A stretch of DNA of 64,000 nucleotides, taken from an uncultured Prevotella sp. GTDB taxonomy: Bacteria; Bacteroidota; Bacteroidia; Bacteroidales; Bacteroidaceae. The translations under genes were made by a program, and so were the position numbers. This document shows positions 45,115-54,304 of this stretch, piece after piece (position 1 is the stretch's first letter; each line of letters starts with the position of its first letter). Where the stretch lies: assembly GCA_905234265.1 (NCBI GenBank), contig CAJOHJ010000003.1, positions 1 through 64,000 of the forward strand, written 5' to 3'. The notes under the pieces are model-generated. The model was given only the letters and a program-made list of their open reading frames with translations. It was not told the DNA's origin and made no database searches.

Positions 45115-47430
45115 CTACAAGAACAGGCTACCAATCTGATAGACCAATGCCGAAATGCACCATGCCAAAGTGGTTGTATATACTGCTGCAAGGCCGGCCC
45201 AACGCCATGAGCCACTCTCATGCCTGATGGCAACGATGGTGGCTATGCATGGGAAATAAATCAGGACAAAAAGCAGGAAGCAGTATGCGACAAGAGGAGA
45301 GAAATTGTAATCGCCACCATAGAGTACACCTATTGTTGAGGCAACTATTTCCTTCGCGCCCACACCAGCTATCAGGCTAACGTCAAGACGCCAGTCGAAG
45401 CCCTGAGGCAGGAACAAAGGTTCTATCAGCTTGCCGATGATACCAATGAAGCTCTCGTCCAACGAAGCAGCAACGCCACTGAAATTAAAATATCCCAATG
45501 CCCATACAATAATGGATGCAAAAAGTATGATGCCACCCATCTTCTTCAAGTATTGCTTGCCCTTCTCCCATGTGTGGCGGCCAATGGCCTTGGCTGTCGG
45601 GAAACGATAAGGCGGCAGTTCCATGACAAACGGCAGATCTTCGCCTTTGATGACATAGCGGCTGAGAATGCGAGAGACAATTACAGAAAGTATTATGCCC
45701 ACCAGATACAAGGACATCATCACCATGCTTTGCCATGCTACAGGGAAGAAAGCGCCGGTAATCATTATGTATATCGGCAGACGCGCAGAACATGACATCA
45801 GCGGCAGTACAAGCATTGTTATCAGCCTCGAGCGCTGGCTTTCGATGGTGCGTGTAGCCATTACTGCCGGGACGTTACATCCAAAGCCCATTATGAGCGG
45901 TATGAACGACTTGCCATGAAGCCCCATGCCATGCATCAGCTTGTCCATTATGAACGATGCACGGGCCATGTAGCCAGAGTCTTCCATGAATGAGATAAAG
46001 GTGTACAGAATTAATATCTGCGGCAAGAATACGATTACCGCCCCTACTCCACCAATGACGCCATCAACGAGCAAGTCCTTCAATGGTCCGTCGGGCATGC
46101 TTCGTCCAATGAAATCGCCCAATGCCGAAACGCCTGCATCTATCCAGTCCATGGGGAACTGGCCAAGTGCGAATGTTGTCTCGAACATCAGGAACAACAC
46201 AAAGAAAAATACAGGGAACCCAAGCCATCGGTGAGTTATCAGTGCATCCAGTCGATGTGTAGTCTTGTAAGTGTCGGTCTTGTCACCTATTTTGTAGCCA
46301 GTCTCCTGCAGTGCTCCACTGATAAAGCCGTATTTTGCATCCATAATGGCTGCTTCTGCATCCTCTCCAGTTTCCTCCAGCACGCGGCTGACAGCTACGT
46401 CACGTACCTTGATAATGTCCAAATAGTCTGGCAGTTCTTCTGCAAGCCGCTCAGCCTCTCTGTCTTTCTCAAGCAGCTTTATGGCAAGCCAGCGTGTAGA
46501 ATAGCGCAAGCGCAGCAAATCATAGTTCTTCAGATAGTGTTGTATGTTCTCTATGCCATCCTCTATCTCATGTCCATGATTTATGTGAATGTGGCGGTAT
46601 GTGTCTGTAGAGTCCTCGCGGCTCTCCACAACCCTCACCACTTCGCCGAGCAGATTTTCCAAGCCACGCCCTGTCTTGAATGACGTCGGAATCATTGGCA
46701 AGCCGAACAGCTTGCTAAGGCGGTCAATGTCAAGCCTGTCGCCTCTCTCCTCTATTTCATCGTACATGTTAAGCGCACAAACCACCCGAAGGTGCATATC
46801 CATCAGCTGAGTTGTGAGATAAAGATTGCGCTCCAGATTGGAAGTGTCGATAACATTTATGATTACGTCTGGCGTGTCATCGACAAGCTGCTTCCTCACA
46901 TACAATTCTTCTGGAGAATAAGCCGTCAGCGAGTATGTCCCCGGCAAGTCTACGAGCTTTATCTTGTATCGTCCGAAATTAGTGTAGCCCTCTTTTGCAT
47001 CTACCGTCACTCCGCTATAGTTTCCCACACGCTCATGCGCTCCGGAGGCAAAGTTGAAAAGAGAAGTCTTTCCGCAGTTGGGATTGCCGACCAGTGCCAC
47101 ATTCAAAGTCTGCACTTCGGCGTTTGCGTTAGCGGTCTCCACATCCTCTATTTCACTCAATGTACCAGAGCCGGTGCTTAAGTTTTGCGGCTTATTGCCG
47201 AAGTCAAGCAGCGGTTCTACGTCAATCATTGCCGCTTCCTGCCTTCTGAGACTGACTTCATAGCCCATAATACTATATTTCACCGGGTCTTGAAGTGGTG
47301 CATTCAGCTGGACAGTAACATGCTGTCCCTTAATGAAGCCCATTTCCAATATGCGCTTGCGAAAACCTCCATGTCCGCGCACTTTGAGTATGATAGCTTT
47401 CTGGCCTGTTTTTAATTCTGATAAAAACAT
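45115..47430 (-). CDS. feoB: Ferrous iron transporter, FeoA-FeoB fusion
   Basis: Inner-membrane Fe2+ uptake. In this 771-aa protein residues about 1-76 are a FeoA (SH3-like) domain (MFLSELKTGQKAIILKV, ILEMGFIKGQHVTV). A linker follows, then the GTPase domain with P-loop GNPNCGKTS (115-123) and G2/G3 motifs GVTVDAKEGYTNF and LVDLPGTYSL. The membrane part follows from about residue 400 with gate motifs (FIPLIMGFGCNVPAVMATRT and LMSCSARLPIYIMI). The fusion is common in Bacteroidetes. It has its own promoter at 47451-47481; no Fur-like box was recognised. Confidence 0.96.
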   Translation of the reverse strand: MFLSELKTGQKAIILKVRGHGGFRKRILEMGFIKGQHVTVQLNAPLQDPVKYSIMGYEVSLRRQEAAMIDVEPLLDFGNKPQNLSTGSGTLSEIEDVETANANAEVQTLNVALVGNPNCGKTSLFNFASGAHERVGNYSGVTVDAKEGYTNFGRYKIKLVDLPGTYSLTAYSPEELYVRKQLVDDTPDVIINVIDTSNLERNLYLTTQLMDMHLRVVCALNMYDEIEERGDRLDIDRLSKLFGLPMIPTSFKTGRGLENLLGEVVRVVESREDSTDTYRHIHINHGHEIEDGIENIQHYLKNYDLLRLRYSTRWLAIKLLEKDREAERLAEELPDYLDIIKVRDVAVSRVLEETGEDAEAAIMDAKYGFISGALQETGYKIGDKTDTYKTTHRLDALITHRWLGFPVFFFVLFLMFETTFALGQFPMDWIDAGVSALGDFIGRSMPDGPLKDLLVDGVIGGVGAVIVFLPQILILYTFISFMEDSGYMARASFIMDKLMHGMGLHGKSFIPLIMGFGCNVPAVMATRTIESQRSRLITMLVLPLMSCSARLPIYIMITGAFFPVAWQSMVMMSLYLVGIILSVIVSRILSRYVIKGEDLPFVMELPPYRFPTAKAIGRHTWEKGKQYLKKMGGIILFASIIVWALGYFNFSGVAASLDESFIGIIGKLIEPLFLPQGFDWRLDVSLIAGVGAKEIVASTIGVLYGGDYNFSPLVAYCFLLFVLIYFPCIATIVAIRHESGSWRWAGLAAVYTTTLAWCISALVYQIGSLFL

Positions 47431-47450
47431 TAAGACAATTTATTTTGTTG

Positions 47451-47481
47451 CAAAAGTAACAAATTATTTCCTAATGCTCAA
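47451..47481 (-). promoter_or_regulatory. Promoter of feoB
   Basis: On the minus strand, TTG (47479-47481) and TACTTTTG (47451-47458) are 20 bases apart. The predicted leader is about 15 bases. Confidence 0.55.
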
Positions 47482-47535
47482 CAGTTTTCCGACAAATACC
47501 TAAAAATGATGATGCCCAAGGTTTATGCCTGAAAG

Positions 47536-48318
47536 TCAAAGATATCGCAGCAGCCTTTCGTAGGACAACCGGCTGCTATTATTCATCAGTTGTTCGGCAG
47601 CGTCGACATATTCACTGTCGAACAATTTGTCTTTCATAACCTGATTGACCACCCACTGTATACGCCCTACATGCTGGTCGCGCAGCTTCTGGTCGTCAGC
47701 CGCATTCTTTGGCATTGGATATTTGCTAAGCAGATAGAAACCGATACAGTCAGGTACAATCATCGAACGAACCATCGCCTGACGCTGGCGCTCAGAATAA
47801 TGCTGCTGATAGAAAGGATAGTCGCTGCCCAAGTATTTGTCAAGACTAATTCCCAAATTGTTCCCTGCAACGACAATACTCTGGTCAAAGGATCCTATCT
47901 GAGTATAGATATGAGGCATTTCAAGCGTTGGCAGCTTTTTCTTCAGAATTTCAAAGGCATCGTTCATTTGCTCTGAAATGTCTGAAATGTCAGTATACTG
48001 TTCCTGAACATCAGCAATCAGCTGCTGCAAGACAGAGTCCTGGAAAAAGAAATAAAAGCGGTTGTTGATGTCCTCGTCATTGACATGTCCTATGTGCAGC
48101 ATGTCTTCGATAAGTGTTCGCGTCTGCATAGGATAGACGGTGTTCATCTGCTGAAGAGCGGCATAGTCGCCGGCAGTCAGGAACAGAGCCTCAATGCGGT
48201 CGTAGCGCTCTATAGTCAGTTCACCGGCATCCGCCTGCTTGCCAGACGGCTTTAAACTCCATTGGCAGCCAATGCAAATGACCAGTATTAATGATATTAT
48301 GTAGTAAGCGTTACGCAC
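47536..48318 (-). CDS. GldB-like lipoprotein
   Basis: The 260-aa protein has a signal ending in a cysteine (IISLILVICIGC), probably a lipoprotein. The body resembles the GldB family of Bacteroidetes. It shows a middle segment PHIYTQIGSFDQSIVVAGNN followed by LGISLDKYLGSDYPFYQQHY, then MIVPDCIGFYLLSKYP. GldB is required for gliding in Flavobacterium; in non-gliding Bacteroidales its role is unknown. No active-site motif could be assigned. Promoter at 48372-48403; divergent from the DUF4861 gene. Confidence 0.6.
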   Translation of the reverse strand: MRNAYYIISLILVICIGCQWSLKPSGKQADAGELTIERYDRIEALFLTAGDYAALQQMNTVYPMQTRTLIEDMLHIGHVNDEDINNRFYFFFQDSVLQQLIADVQEQYTDISDISEQMNDAFEILKKKLPTLEMPHIYTQIGSFDQSIVVAGNNLGISLDKYLGSDYPFYQQHYSERQRQAMVRSMIVPDCIGFYLLSKYPMPKNAADDQKLRDQHVGRIQWVVNQVMKDKLFDSEYVDAAEQLMNNSSRLSYERLLRYL

Positions 48319-48371
48319 TGCTTTTCCTATTATTACAGAAGAGAAAATATATTATCTGTTAAAATACGCCG

Positions 48372-48403
48372 CAAAAGTACTAAAAAATATTTTTAATTCC
48401 AAA
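48372..48403 (-). promoter_or_regulatory. Promoter of the GldB-like gene
   Basis: On the minus strand, TTTG (48400-48403) and TACTTTTG (48372-48379) are 20 bases apart, about 54 bases before the ATG. Confidence 0.65.
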
Positions 48404-48496
48404 TTTTAACCTAAAAAAGATAAATTTTTATTTATCCCAGCACCTTTATTCATAAAATAATGTGAAATTTGCATAAACACAAATAGCAATCATTTT

Positions 48497-49720
48497 ATGA
48501 AGAAACTCACACTCTCACTGATAATTGCCATAAGCTGCTTCTGCACGGTTATGGCCACCAGCACACTGACAGTGACTGTAAGCAACCCCATGAAAGCCCC
48601 AAGGACCGACGTCCCAGTGGTCATCAGCCTTAAGAACTACGGCGACGTCCGCTCTGCTCTCGTCCAGCGTGGACAGGAGGAAATCCCATGCCAATTAGAC
48701 GATTTAGACCAGGATGAGACGTTTGACGAGCTTTGCTTTCTGGTAAATATCGGCAAGCATGAAAAGCAGACCTACACCGTTACGCTGTCCGACAGCGGAG
48801 AGCCGCGCCAATATGCAGCAAGAGTCTATGCAGAAATGGTGATGGGCAACAAGAAAGTAAAGGAGAAGAACCGCCAGGATAATTTCATCGAGGCGATTAC
48901 TGCACGTGGCGACTGTGCCTACAGCTACAATCTGCAGCATCATCATGGTGTAGACTTCGAAAGTGAGCTTAACGGCATCCGCATTTACTTCGATGCGCGC
49001 CAGACCCTTGATCTCTACGGCAAGTTCCAGAAACGCCTGGAACTGCAGGCTACCCAGTTCTACACCGATGACGCACAGAAAGCCCAAGGCTATGGCGACG
49101 ACGTCCTATGGGTCGGCCAGACTTTCGGACTTGGTGCTTTCCGCGGCTGGAACGGCAGCGAGCCGACTCTTATCGAGCCTGTAAGGTCAAGGACGCAGAG
49201 AATTATTTCCTACGGTCCGCTGCGCACCATTGTTGAAGTCGTTGACCGCGGATGGAAAGCAGACACAGCTCTTCCGGCAGTCAATATGACTTTGCGCTAC
49301 ACCCAATATGCCGGCCACCGCGACACAGACGTCGACGTAATATTCAACCGCGATGTTACCGGCTACCGTTTCTCCACCGGCATCATCAATGTCAAAGGCT
49401 CGGAAGAATTTTCCGACTGCAAGGGACTGAGAGCCTGCTGGGGAACGGACTATCCTGCCACGGACACCGTCAAGTGGAAGCGTGAGACCGTCGGTCTGGC
49501 AGTTCTCGTACCGTCTGCCAACATTGCATCAGAAGAGCCTGCCAACAAGGATAACTATGCCTACGTGCTGAAAGTCAACGGCAGCCAGATGTCATATAAA
49601 GTCAGCTACTGCTCGGCCAATGAGACATTCGGATACCACACCGCCAAAGAATGGTTTGACTATCTGAAGGCCTGGCGCCGTGAAGCTGAGCAGCCCTTAG
49701 CAGTGAAAATCACGGAGTAG
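48497..49720 (+). CDS. DUF4861-family exported protein
   Basis: The 407-aa protein has a signal peptide (MKKLTLSLIIAISCFCTVMA). The sequence matches my recollection of DUF4861, a family found in polysaccharide-use loci, often with pectin-related enzymes. Landmarks are VSNPMKAPRTDVPVVISL near the N-terminus, GIRIYFDARQTLDLYGK near residue 165, DDVLWVGQTFGLGAFRGWNG near 205 and WGTDYPATDTVKWKRETVGL near 315. Activity unknown. A monocistronic gene with no polysaccharide-locus neighbours here. Its last 11 bases overlap the end of the convergent recQ. Confidence 0.75.
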   Translation: MKKLTLSLIIAISCFCTVMATSTLTVTVSNPMKAPRTDVPVVISLKNYGDVRSALVQRGQEEIPCQLDDLDQDETFDELCFLVNIGKHEKQTYTVTLSDSGEPRQYAARVYAEMVMGNKKVKEKNRQDNFIEAITARGDCAYSYNLQHHHGVDFESELNGIRIYFDARQTLDLYGKFQKRLELQATQFYTDDAQKAQGYGDDVLWVGQTFGLGAFRGWNGSEPTLIEPVRSRTQRIISYGPLRTIVEVVDRGWKADTALPAVNMTLRYTQYAGHRDTDVDVIFNRDVTGYRFSTGIINVKGSEEFSDCKGLRACWGTDYPATDTVKWKRETVGLAVLVPSANIASEEPANKDNYAYVLKVNGSQMSYKVSYCSANETFGYHTAKEWFDYLKAWRREAEQPLAVKITE

Positions 49721-51650
49721 CCACCAGCCTGATTTTGCAGTCTTCGCGGACGACATACTCTTCGCAGAACAAATGTTCCAGGGCTTTGTCCAACTGCCAG
49801 TCCGGAACATGGATTTTCAGTAGTTCTGTCACATCATGATAATCGCCATTTGCAAGAATTGCGATTATCTGTCGCTCAACGTCTTCGACGGTCTTTCCGT
49901 CATGCTCTGTGTTGTTCCTGACACACACATCACACTGTCCGCACGGCTTGCCGACTTTTTCGCCAAAATACTCTAACAGAAGCTTCTGGCGGCAGGTGTC
50001 GTCGCTTTGTGCATACTTGACAAAGGCCTTGATGCGCTTCTCATACTGCTCAAGCCTGTCGTCATAGACTTCTTTGGACAGCCGCACGTTCTGCTTGTCT
50101 TCACGCCGCTGCAGGTAGCGAATCTGGGGAGCCTGCCGACGTGGGATAAAGCTGACCAGCCCACGGCGCGACAAAGCCTTCAGCGTCTCATGGACATAAT
50201 CAGCCTGCAGCCCGGACTCAGAGGCAACAAGACTCTCGTCGATGAACTCATAGTCTGCAAACAGACCTCCATAGTTCCGCAAGAGTGCTATGATAACCCT
50301 GTCCTCGTCGGGCGTAACACTTTCCAGCCTGTAGAGAGACTCCCTGTTGACAAGGAAGCGCAGCCGTGCCTGATTGTCAGTTTCGTCGCTGTATTCCAGA
50401 TAGCCTGCACGTTGCAATATCTGCAGTGCCGAATGCACACGAACCGGGAAATGGCCGAACTTCCTGCAAAAATCGTCAAGGCTGAAGTCGCGGCACACGC
50501 CATAGCCGTCACCCGTCGCAATCTGGAAATAGAAGGCAATGTCCTCATAGACATCTCTAACATAGTCTTTCTCAGGGAACGTCTCCCCTATCCGCTTCAG
50601 CAGTTTTGCCCGGTCGCTGTTGTTAAACAGCAGCACAGCCCTTGCCGGCTGCCCGTCGCGGCCTGCGCGTCCTGCCTCCTGAAAGTATGCCTCCAGCGAG
50701 TCCGGGCAGTCATAGTGCATCACCAAGCGCACGTTGGACTTGTCGATGCCCATGCCAAAGGCATTGGTAGCCACCATGATGGTGGTTCTTCCCGACTGCC
50801 AGTCACGCTGCCGGCGGTCTTTGTCGGCCGCTTCCAGCCCGGCATGATAGAATGTTGAGCTAAGTCCGGCCTCTTCGAGATAATGGCTTATTTCGCGCGC
50901 ATGGCGGCGGCTTCGCACATAGACTATCGAAGAAGCATTGCAGTCGGAAAGCTGGCTGACGAGTTCGTAGAACTTGTTCTCTGTCTTGCAGACGATGTAT
51001 GCCAGATTGCTTCTGGCAAACGACATCCTGAAGACATTGAATGCCTCGTCTGCCAAATTTCTTCCATTGGGTGCCTTCAGTGACAGCTTGTCCTGAATGT
51101 CATCCACGACTTCCGGAGTCGCCGTGGCAGTAAGTGCGAGCACGGGAACCTCAGGATGCAGTTCCCTGATCTTGGAGATTTCCAGATAAGACGGCCGGAA
51201 GTCATATCCCCACTGAGAGATGCAATGGGCTTCGTCAACGGTTATGAAGCTCACCTTCATGTGCGAGAGCTTCACTTTGAACAACTGGCTTCCCAACCGT
51301 TCCGGCGAGACATAGAGCAGCTTGGTGTGGCCAAGGATGCAGTTTTCCAGGACTCGCAGAATGTCGTCCTTCTGCATCCCTGTGTATATGGCCGATGCCA
51401 TTATGCCGACTTGGCGCAGATGATGCACCTGGTCTTTCATCAGCGCTATCAGCGGAGTTATGACAATGCAGACGCCTTCCATGGCCAGTGCCGGCACCTG
51501 AAAGGTTATGCTCTTTCCGCCGCCGGTAGGCATCAGGCCCAGAGTGTCATGGCCAGAGAGGATGGACTTTATTATATCCTCCTGAATACCTCTGAAACCG
51601 TCGTAGCCCCAATACTCCTTCAGAAGTGTTTTGCAATAGTCGATAGTCAC
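49710..51650 (-). CDS. recQ: RecQ-family ATP-dependent DNA helicase
   Basis: 3'-5' DNA helicase of recombination and fork repair. The 646-aa protein has the helicase core with P-loop PTGGGKS (41-47), DEAH box DEAHCISQWGYDFRPSYL, SAT-like LTATATPEV and motif VI QEAGRAGRDG. Then come the RecQ zinc-binding cysteines (near CGQCDVC) and a winged-helix-like C-terminus. No HRDC domain is evident, as in the shorter RecQ paralogues of Bacteroidetes, which often carry more than one RecQ. It starts 3 bases after recJ and is probably cotranscribed with it. Confidence 0.93.
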   Translation of the reverse strand: MTIDYCKTLLKEYWGYDGFRGIQEDIIKSILSGHDTLGLMPTGGGKSITFQVPALAMEGVCIVITPLIALMKDQVHHLRQVGIMASAIYTGMQKDDILRVLENCILGHTKLLYVSPERLGSQLFKVKLSHMKVSFITVDEAHCISQWGYDFRPSYLEISKIRELHPEVPVLALTATATPEVVDDIQDKLSLKAPNGRNLADEAFNVFRMSFARSNLAYIVCKTENKFYELVSQLSDCNASSIVYVRSRRHAREISHYLEEAGLSSTFYHAGLEAADKDRRQRDWQSGRTTIMVATNAFGMGIDKSNVRLVMHYDCPDSLEAYFQEAGRAGRDGQPARAVLLFNNSDRAKLLKRIGETFPEKDYVRDVYEDIAFYFQIATGDGYGVCRDFSLDDFCRKFGHFPVRVHSALQILQRAGYLEYSDETDNQARLRFLVNRESLYRLESVTPDEDRVIIALLRNYGGLFADYEFIDESLVASESGLQADYVHETLKALSRRGLVSFIPRRQAPQIRYLQRREDKQNVRLSKEVYDDRLEQYEKRIKAFVKYAQSDDTCRQKLLLEYFGEKVGKPCGQCDVCVRNNTEHDGKTVEDVERQIIAILANGDYHDVTELLKIHVPDWQLDKALEHLFCEEYVVREDCKIRLVATP

Positions 51651-51653
51651 TTG

Positions 51654-53381
51654 TTAATTCTCTGAGGCCGAAGGTCTTATGTCTTCTATCTGGAGTTGCA
51701 CTTCGCCACGCTTGAAAGTGTTTTCCTCGATGGTGTATACTATGTCAAACGAATGCTTCGACTTGATATACTTGGCCGCGGCACTTTGTCCGAAGGCGAT
51801 GCCGTTGACAACCATCGCCGACTTTGAGTCTACAAGCTCCAGCTTTATGTGTTCCTGATGGCGCCCGACGACTTTTGACGTGCCATAGTCATAGACATTG
51901 CGCGTCATGAATATCGGCTTGGGATTTCCAGGACCGTGGGGAGCCAGCTTCTTGATGTCCGACAGGAGGCGCTTGGAAATATCGCGGAATTCCAGTTCAA
52001 AGTCAATGTCGAGAGTCTGCTGCGTCTGCTCAGGCAGGATGTGGTTGCTGACATACTCCTGAAACCTTCTGCGGAATTCGGGAATATTCTCCTGCTTCAG
52101 CGTCAGGCCAACGGCATAAGTGTGTCCGCCGAAGTTTTCCAGCAGGTCACGGCACGACTTTATTGCGTCGTAGATGTCGAAGCCGGCTACTGAGCGTGCC
52201 GACCCTGAGGCTACACCGTCGATGATCGTCAGCACTACCGTCGGTCTGTAGTACAATTCTGTTATGCGTGAGGCAACAATGCCCACAACGCCCTTCTTCC
52301 AACCGACGTCATAGAGAACTATCGACTTCTGGTGCTGCAGGCTTTCTATGCGAGCCATTATCTCGTTAGCCTCCTCGGTCATCTGCTTGTCGACGTCCTT
52401 ACGCTGCTCGTTATACTCGTTTATGCGCTCTGCAATGGTCAGGGCATGCTTCATGTCGCGCTCCACGAGCAGCTCCACGGCCTCTATGCCGTTTTGCATG
52501 CGGCCGGAGGCATTTATGCGCGGACCTATCTTGAAAATGATGTCCGACATGGTCAGCTCCCTACCCGTCAGCCCGCAGATGTCGATAATAGCCTTCATTC
52601 CCGTCGAAGGACTCTGGTTCAACTGCTTGAGACCGTGAAATGCCAGAATGCGGTTCTCCCCTTCAATAGGCACCAGGTCGGCAGCTATCGACACTGCGCA
52701 GAAATCAAGCAGCGGAATGAGCCTGGAGAAAGGAATTCCGTTGTTCTTGGCAAATGCCTGCATAAGCTTAAAGCCTACCCCACAGCCGCAAAGATGCTTG
52801 AAGGGATAGGTAGAGTCGGTCCGCTTAGGGTTCAGGATTGCCACGGCTGGCGGCAGCTCATCATCAGGCACATGATGGTCGCAAATGATGAAGTCGACCC
52901 CACGCTCACGTGCATAGGCAATTTCGTCGACAGCCTTGATGCCACAGTCCAAGACTATTATCAGCTTCACGCCGGTTTCTGCTGCATGGTCTATGCTCTT
53001 CCTGCTGACACCATAGCCTTCTTCATAGCGGCTGGGAATATAATACTCTATATTCGAATAGAACTGCTGAAGGAACTTGTAGACCAAGGCCACGGCAGTG
53101 CATCCGTCAACATCATAGTCACCATAGACCATTATGCGTTCTTTTCTTCCCATAGCGTCGTTCAGACGGTCGACAGCCACGTCCATGTCGTTCATTAGGA
53201 ACGGGTCTATCAGCTCGCTGAGCATCGGGCGAAAGAAGCGTTTGGCAGCACTCTCCGTCCTGATGCCTCTCTGTATCAGCAGAGAAGCCAGCACAGGACT
53301 CATGCCTATCTTTTCAGCCAAGTCGTTAGCTGCCTGCAGGTGTTCGGGTGAAGGTAGTTTGTAATTCCATTTAAATTGCAT
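51654..53381 (-). CDS. recJ: Single-stranded-DNA-specific exonuclease RecJ
   Basis: 5'-3' ssDNA exonuclease of the DHH superfamily. In this 575-aa protein the metal-binding motifs are visible: D88-Y-D90-V-D92-G (YGDYDVDGCTAVALVY), LDCGI near residue 145, D168-H169-H170 (CDHHVPDD), and the DHHA1-region motif GKNIASGSARSV-like sequence (here IDGVASGSARSVAGFDIY). The C-terminal OB-like domain ends in QLQIEDIRPS. RecQ and RecJ act together on gapped DNA, and their adjacency matches. TAAATTTG at 53454-53461 on the minus strand is a likely -7 element. Confidence 0.95.
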   Translation of the reverse strand: MQFKWNYKLPSPEHLQAANDLAEKIGMSPVLASLLIQRGIRTESAAKRFFRPMLSELIDPFLMNDMDVAVDRLNDAMGRKERIMVYGDYDVDGCTAVALVYKFLQQFYSNIEYYIPSRYEEGYGVSRKSIDHAAETGVKLIIVLDCGIKAVDEIAYARERGVDFIICDHHVPDDELPPAVAILNPKRTDSTYPFKHLCGCGVGFKLMQAFAKNNGIPFSRLIPLLDFCAVSIAADLVPIEGENRILAFHGLKQLNQSPSTGMKAIIDICGLTGRELTMSDIIFKIGPRINASGRMQNGIEAVELLVERDMKHALTIAERINEYNEQRKDVDKQMTEEANEIMARIESLQHQKSIVLYDVGWKKGVVGIVASRITELYYRPTVVLTIIDGVASGSARSVAGFDIYDAIKSCRDLLENFGGHTYAVGLTLKQENIPEFRRRFQEYVSNHILPEQTQQTLDIDFELEFRDISKRLLSDIKKLAPHGPGNPKPIFMTRNVYDYGTSKVVGRHQEHIKLELVDSKSAMVVNGIAFGQSAAAKYIKSKHSFDIVYTIEENTFKRGEVQLQIEDIRPSASEN

Positions 53382-53525
53382 TTATATATTGTTTTATTAT
53401 CTTCTGCTCGCACAAAAAAATGGAATGGCCGTTTGCGGACATACACATTTTTGCAAATTTACGGAAAAGTTGAAAGATAAGTCTTAACCTGCAGAGATTT
53501 TTAACAGATATTATATTTGTCGGAA

Positions 53526-53693
53526 TTCTATCTGCATGTTACAAGATTATCTCTGCGTGTTACGAAATTATCTCTGCGTGTTACGAAATTATCTCTGCAT
53601 GTTACGAAATTATCTCTGCATGTTACGAAATTATCTTACGAAGATAATTTTTTATCTCTGTGAGATAATTTTTTATCTCTGCATGTTACGAAG
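53526..53693 (+). repeat. 21-bp tandem repeat array E (8 units)
   Basis: Eight units at exact 21-bp steps from 53526. Units 2-5 (53547-53630) are close to the consensus, two with GCGTG and two with GCATG. Units 6 and 7 are rewritten as perfect hairpins TTATCTT-ACG-AAGATAA (53631-53647) and TTATCTC-TGT-GAGATAA (53652-53668), followed by TTTT. Unit 8 returns to consensus. The array ends 5 bases before the stop codon of the membrane protein gene. The 317-bp gap to recJ holds otherwise only the recJ promoter. Confidence 0.9.
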
Positions 53694-53698
53694 ACATG

Positions 53699-54304
53699 CT
53701 ATCTGGGCAGGCCCATGATGAAGCATACCGACTGCCATATCTGGCCAAGCAGCAGATAGAACAGCAGGAAAGGCGCACCAGCCGACAGGCCGTGGACTGC
53801 AGAATTATATACGTCGTCAGCCGCACGAAAGACGCCCGACACAAAGCCGTAGACCGCCGACAGCAGAATCATGCTGGAACACAGCATTGTCGGCAGGGCT
53901 GCCGAAAACGGCGACGGCCATATTCTGCCTGTGGCTGAAAGCAATATGGCATGGGGAACCACAGAAAGCAATAAGACCACGGCTATGATGACACACAAAA
54001 GAATTGCTGACAGGTAGGCTGCTCGCCGCTCAAGGAATGTCCCGGGCCTGTGCAGCATGCGGCTGTCCTTGGTGATGCCATAGGCTATGAAGAAAAGCAG
54101 CAGCCATACCAGCACCGGCGAAGCCATCATGCCGGCATATCCGCCAAGTAGGAAGCGCAGACCTTCGCCGGACAGCAACGAGCGCACCTCTGACGACGGG
54201 AATGCAGCAGAATAGAGCCATGAAAGAAATATCAAGGCCAGCTGGAAGCACAGCAGGAAGAGTGCTGCCGACGAAGGACGCAGTATGTGGAAACGGTGTT
54301 TCAT
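53699..54304 (-). CDS. Small integral membrane protein, possibly a shortened AbgT-like protein
   Basis: The 201-aa protein has about five hydrophobic spans. Its first 80 residues (SSEVRSLLSGEGLRFLLGGY) and last 75 (YGFVSGVFRAADDVYNSAVH) resemble, from memory, the N- and C-terminal parts of AbgT-family aminobenzoyl-glutamate transporters of about 500 aa, with the middle missing. Whether this is an internally deleted transporter or a separate small family cannot be settled by eye. Its ATG overlaps the stop of the response regulator gene (ATGA), so it belongs to the kinase/regulator operon. Confidence 0.55.
   Translation of the reverse strand: MKHRFHILRPSSAALFLLCFQLALIFLSWLYSAAFPSSEVRSLLSGEGLRFLLGGYAGMMASPVLVWLLLFFIAYGITKDSRMLHRPGTFLERRAAYLSAILLCVIIAVVLLLSVVPHAILLSATGRIWPSPFSAALPTMLCSSMILLSAVYGFVSGVFRAADDVYNSAVHGLSAGAPFLLFYLLLGQIWQSVCFIMGLPR

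Noticed and set aside
53526..53718. Short reading frames through the 21-bp arrays giving heptads such as CMLRNYL
   Set aside because: 21 bp is a multiple of three, so any open frame through the array reads as a heptad repeat; there is no sign of translation and the arrays vary in stop content.
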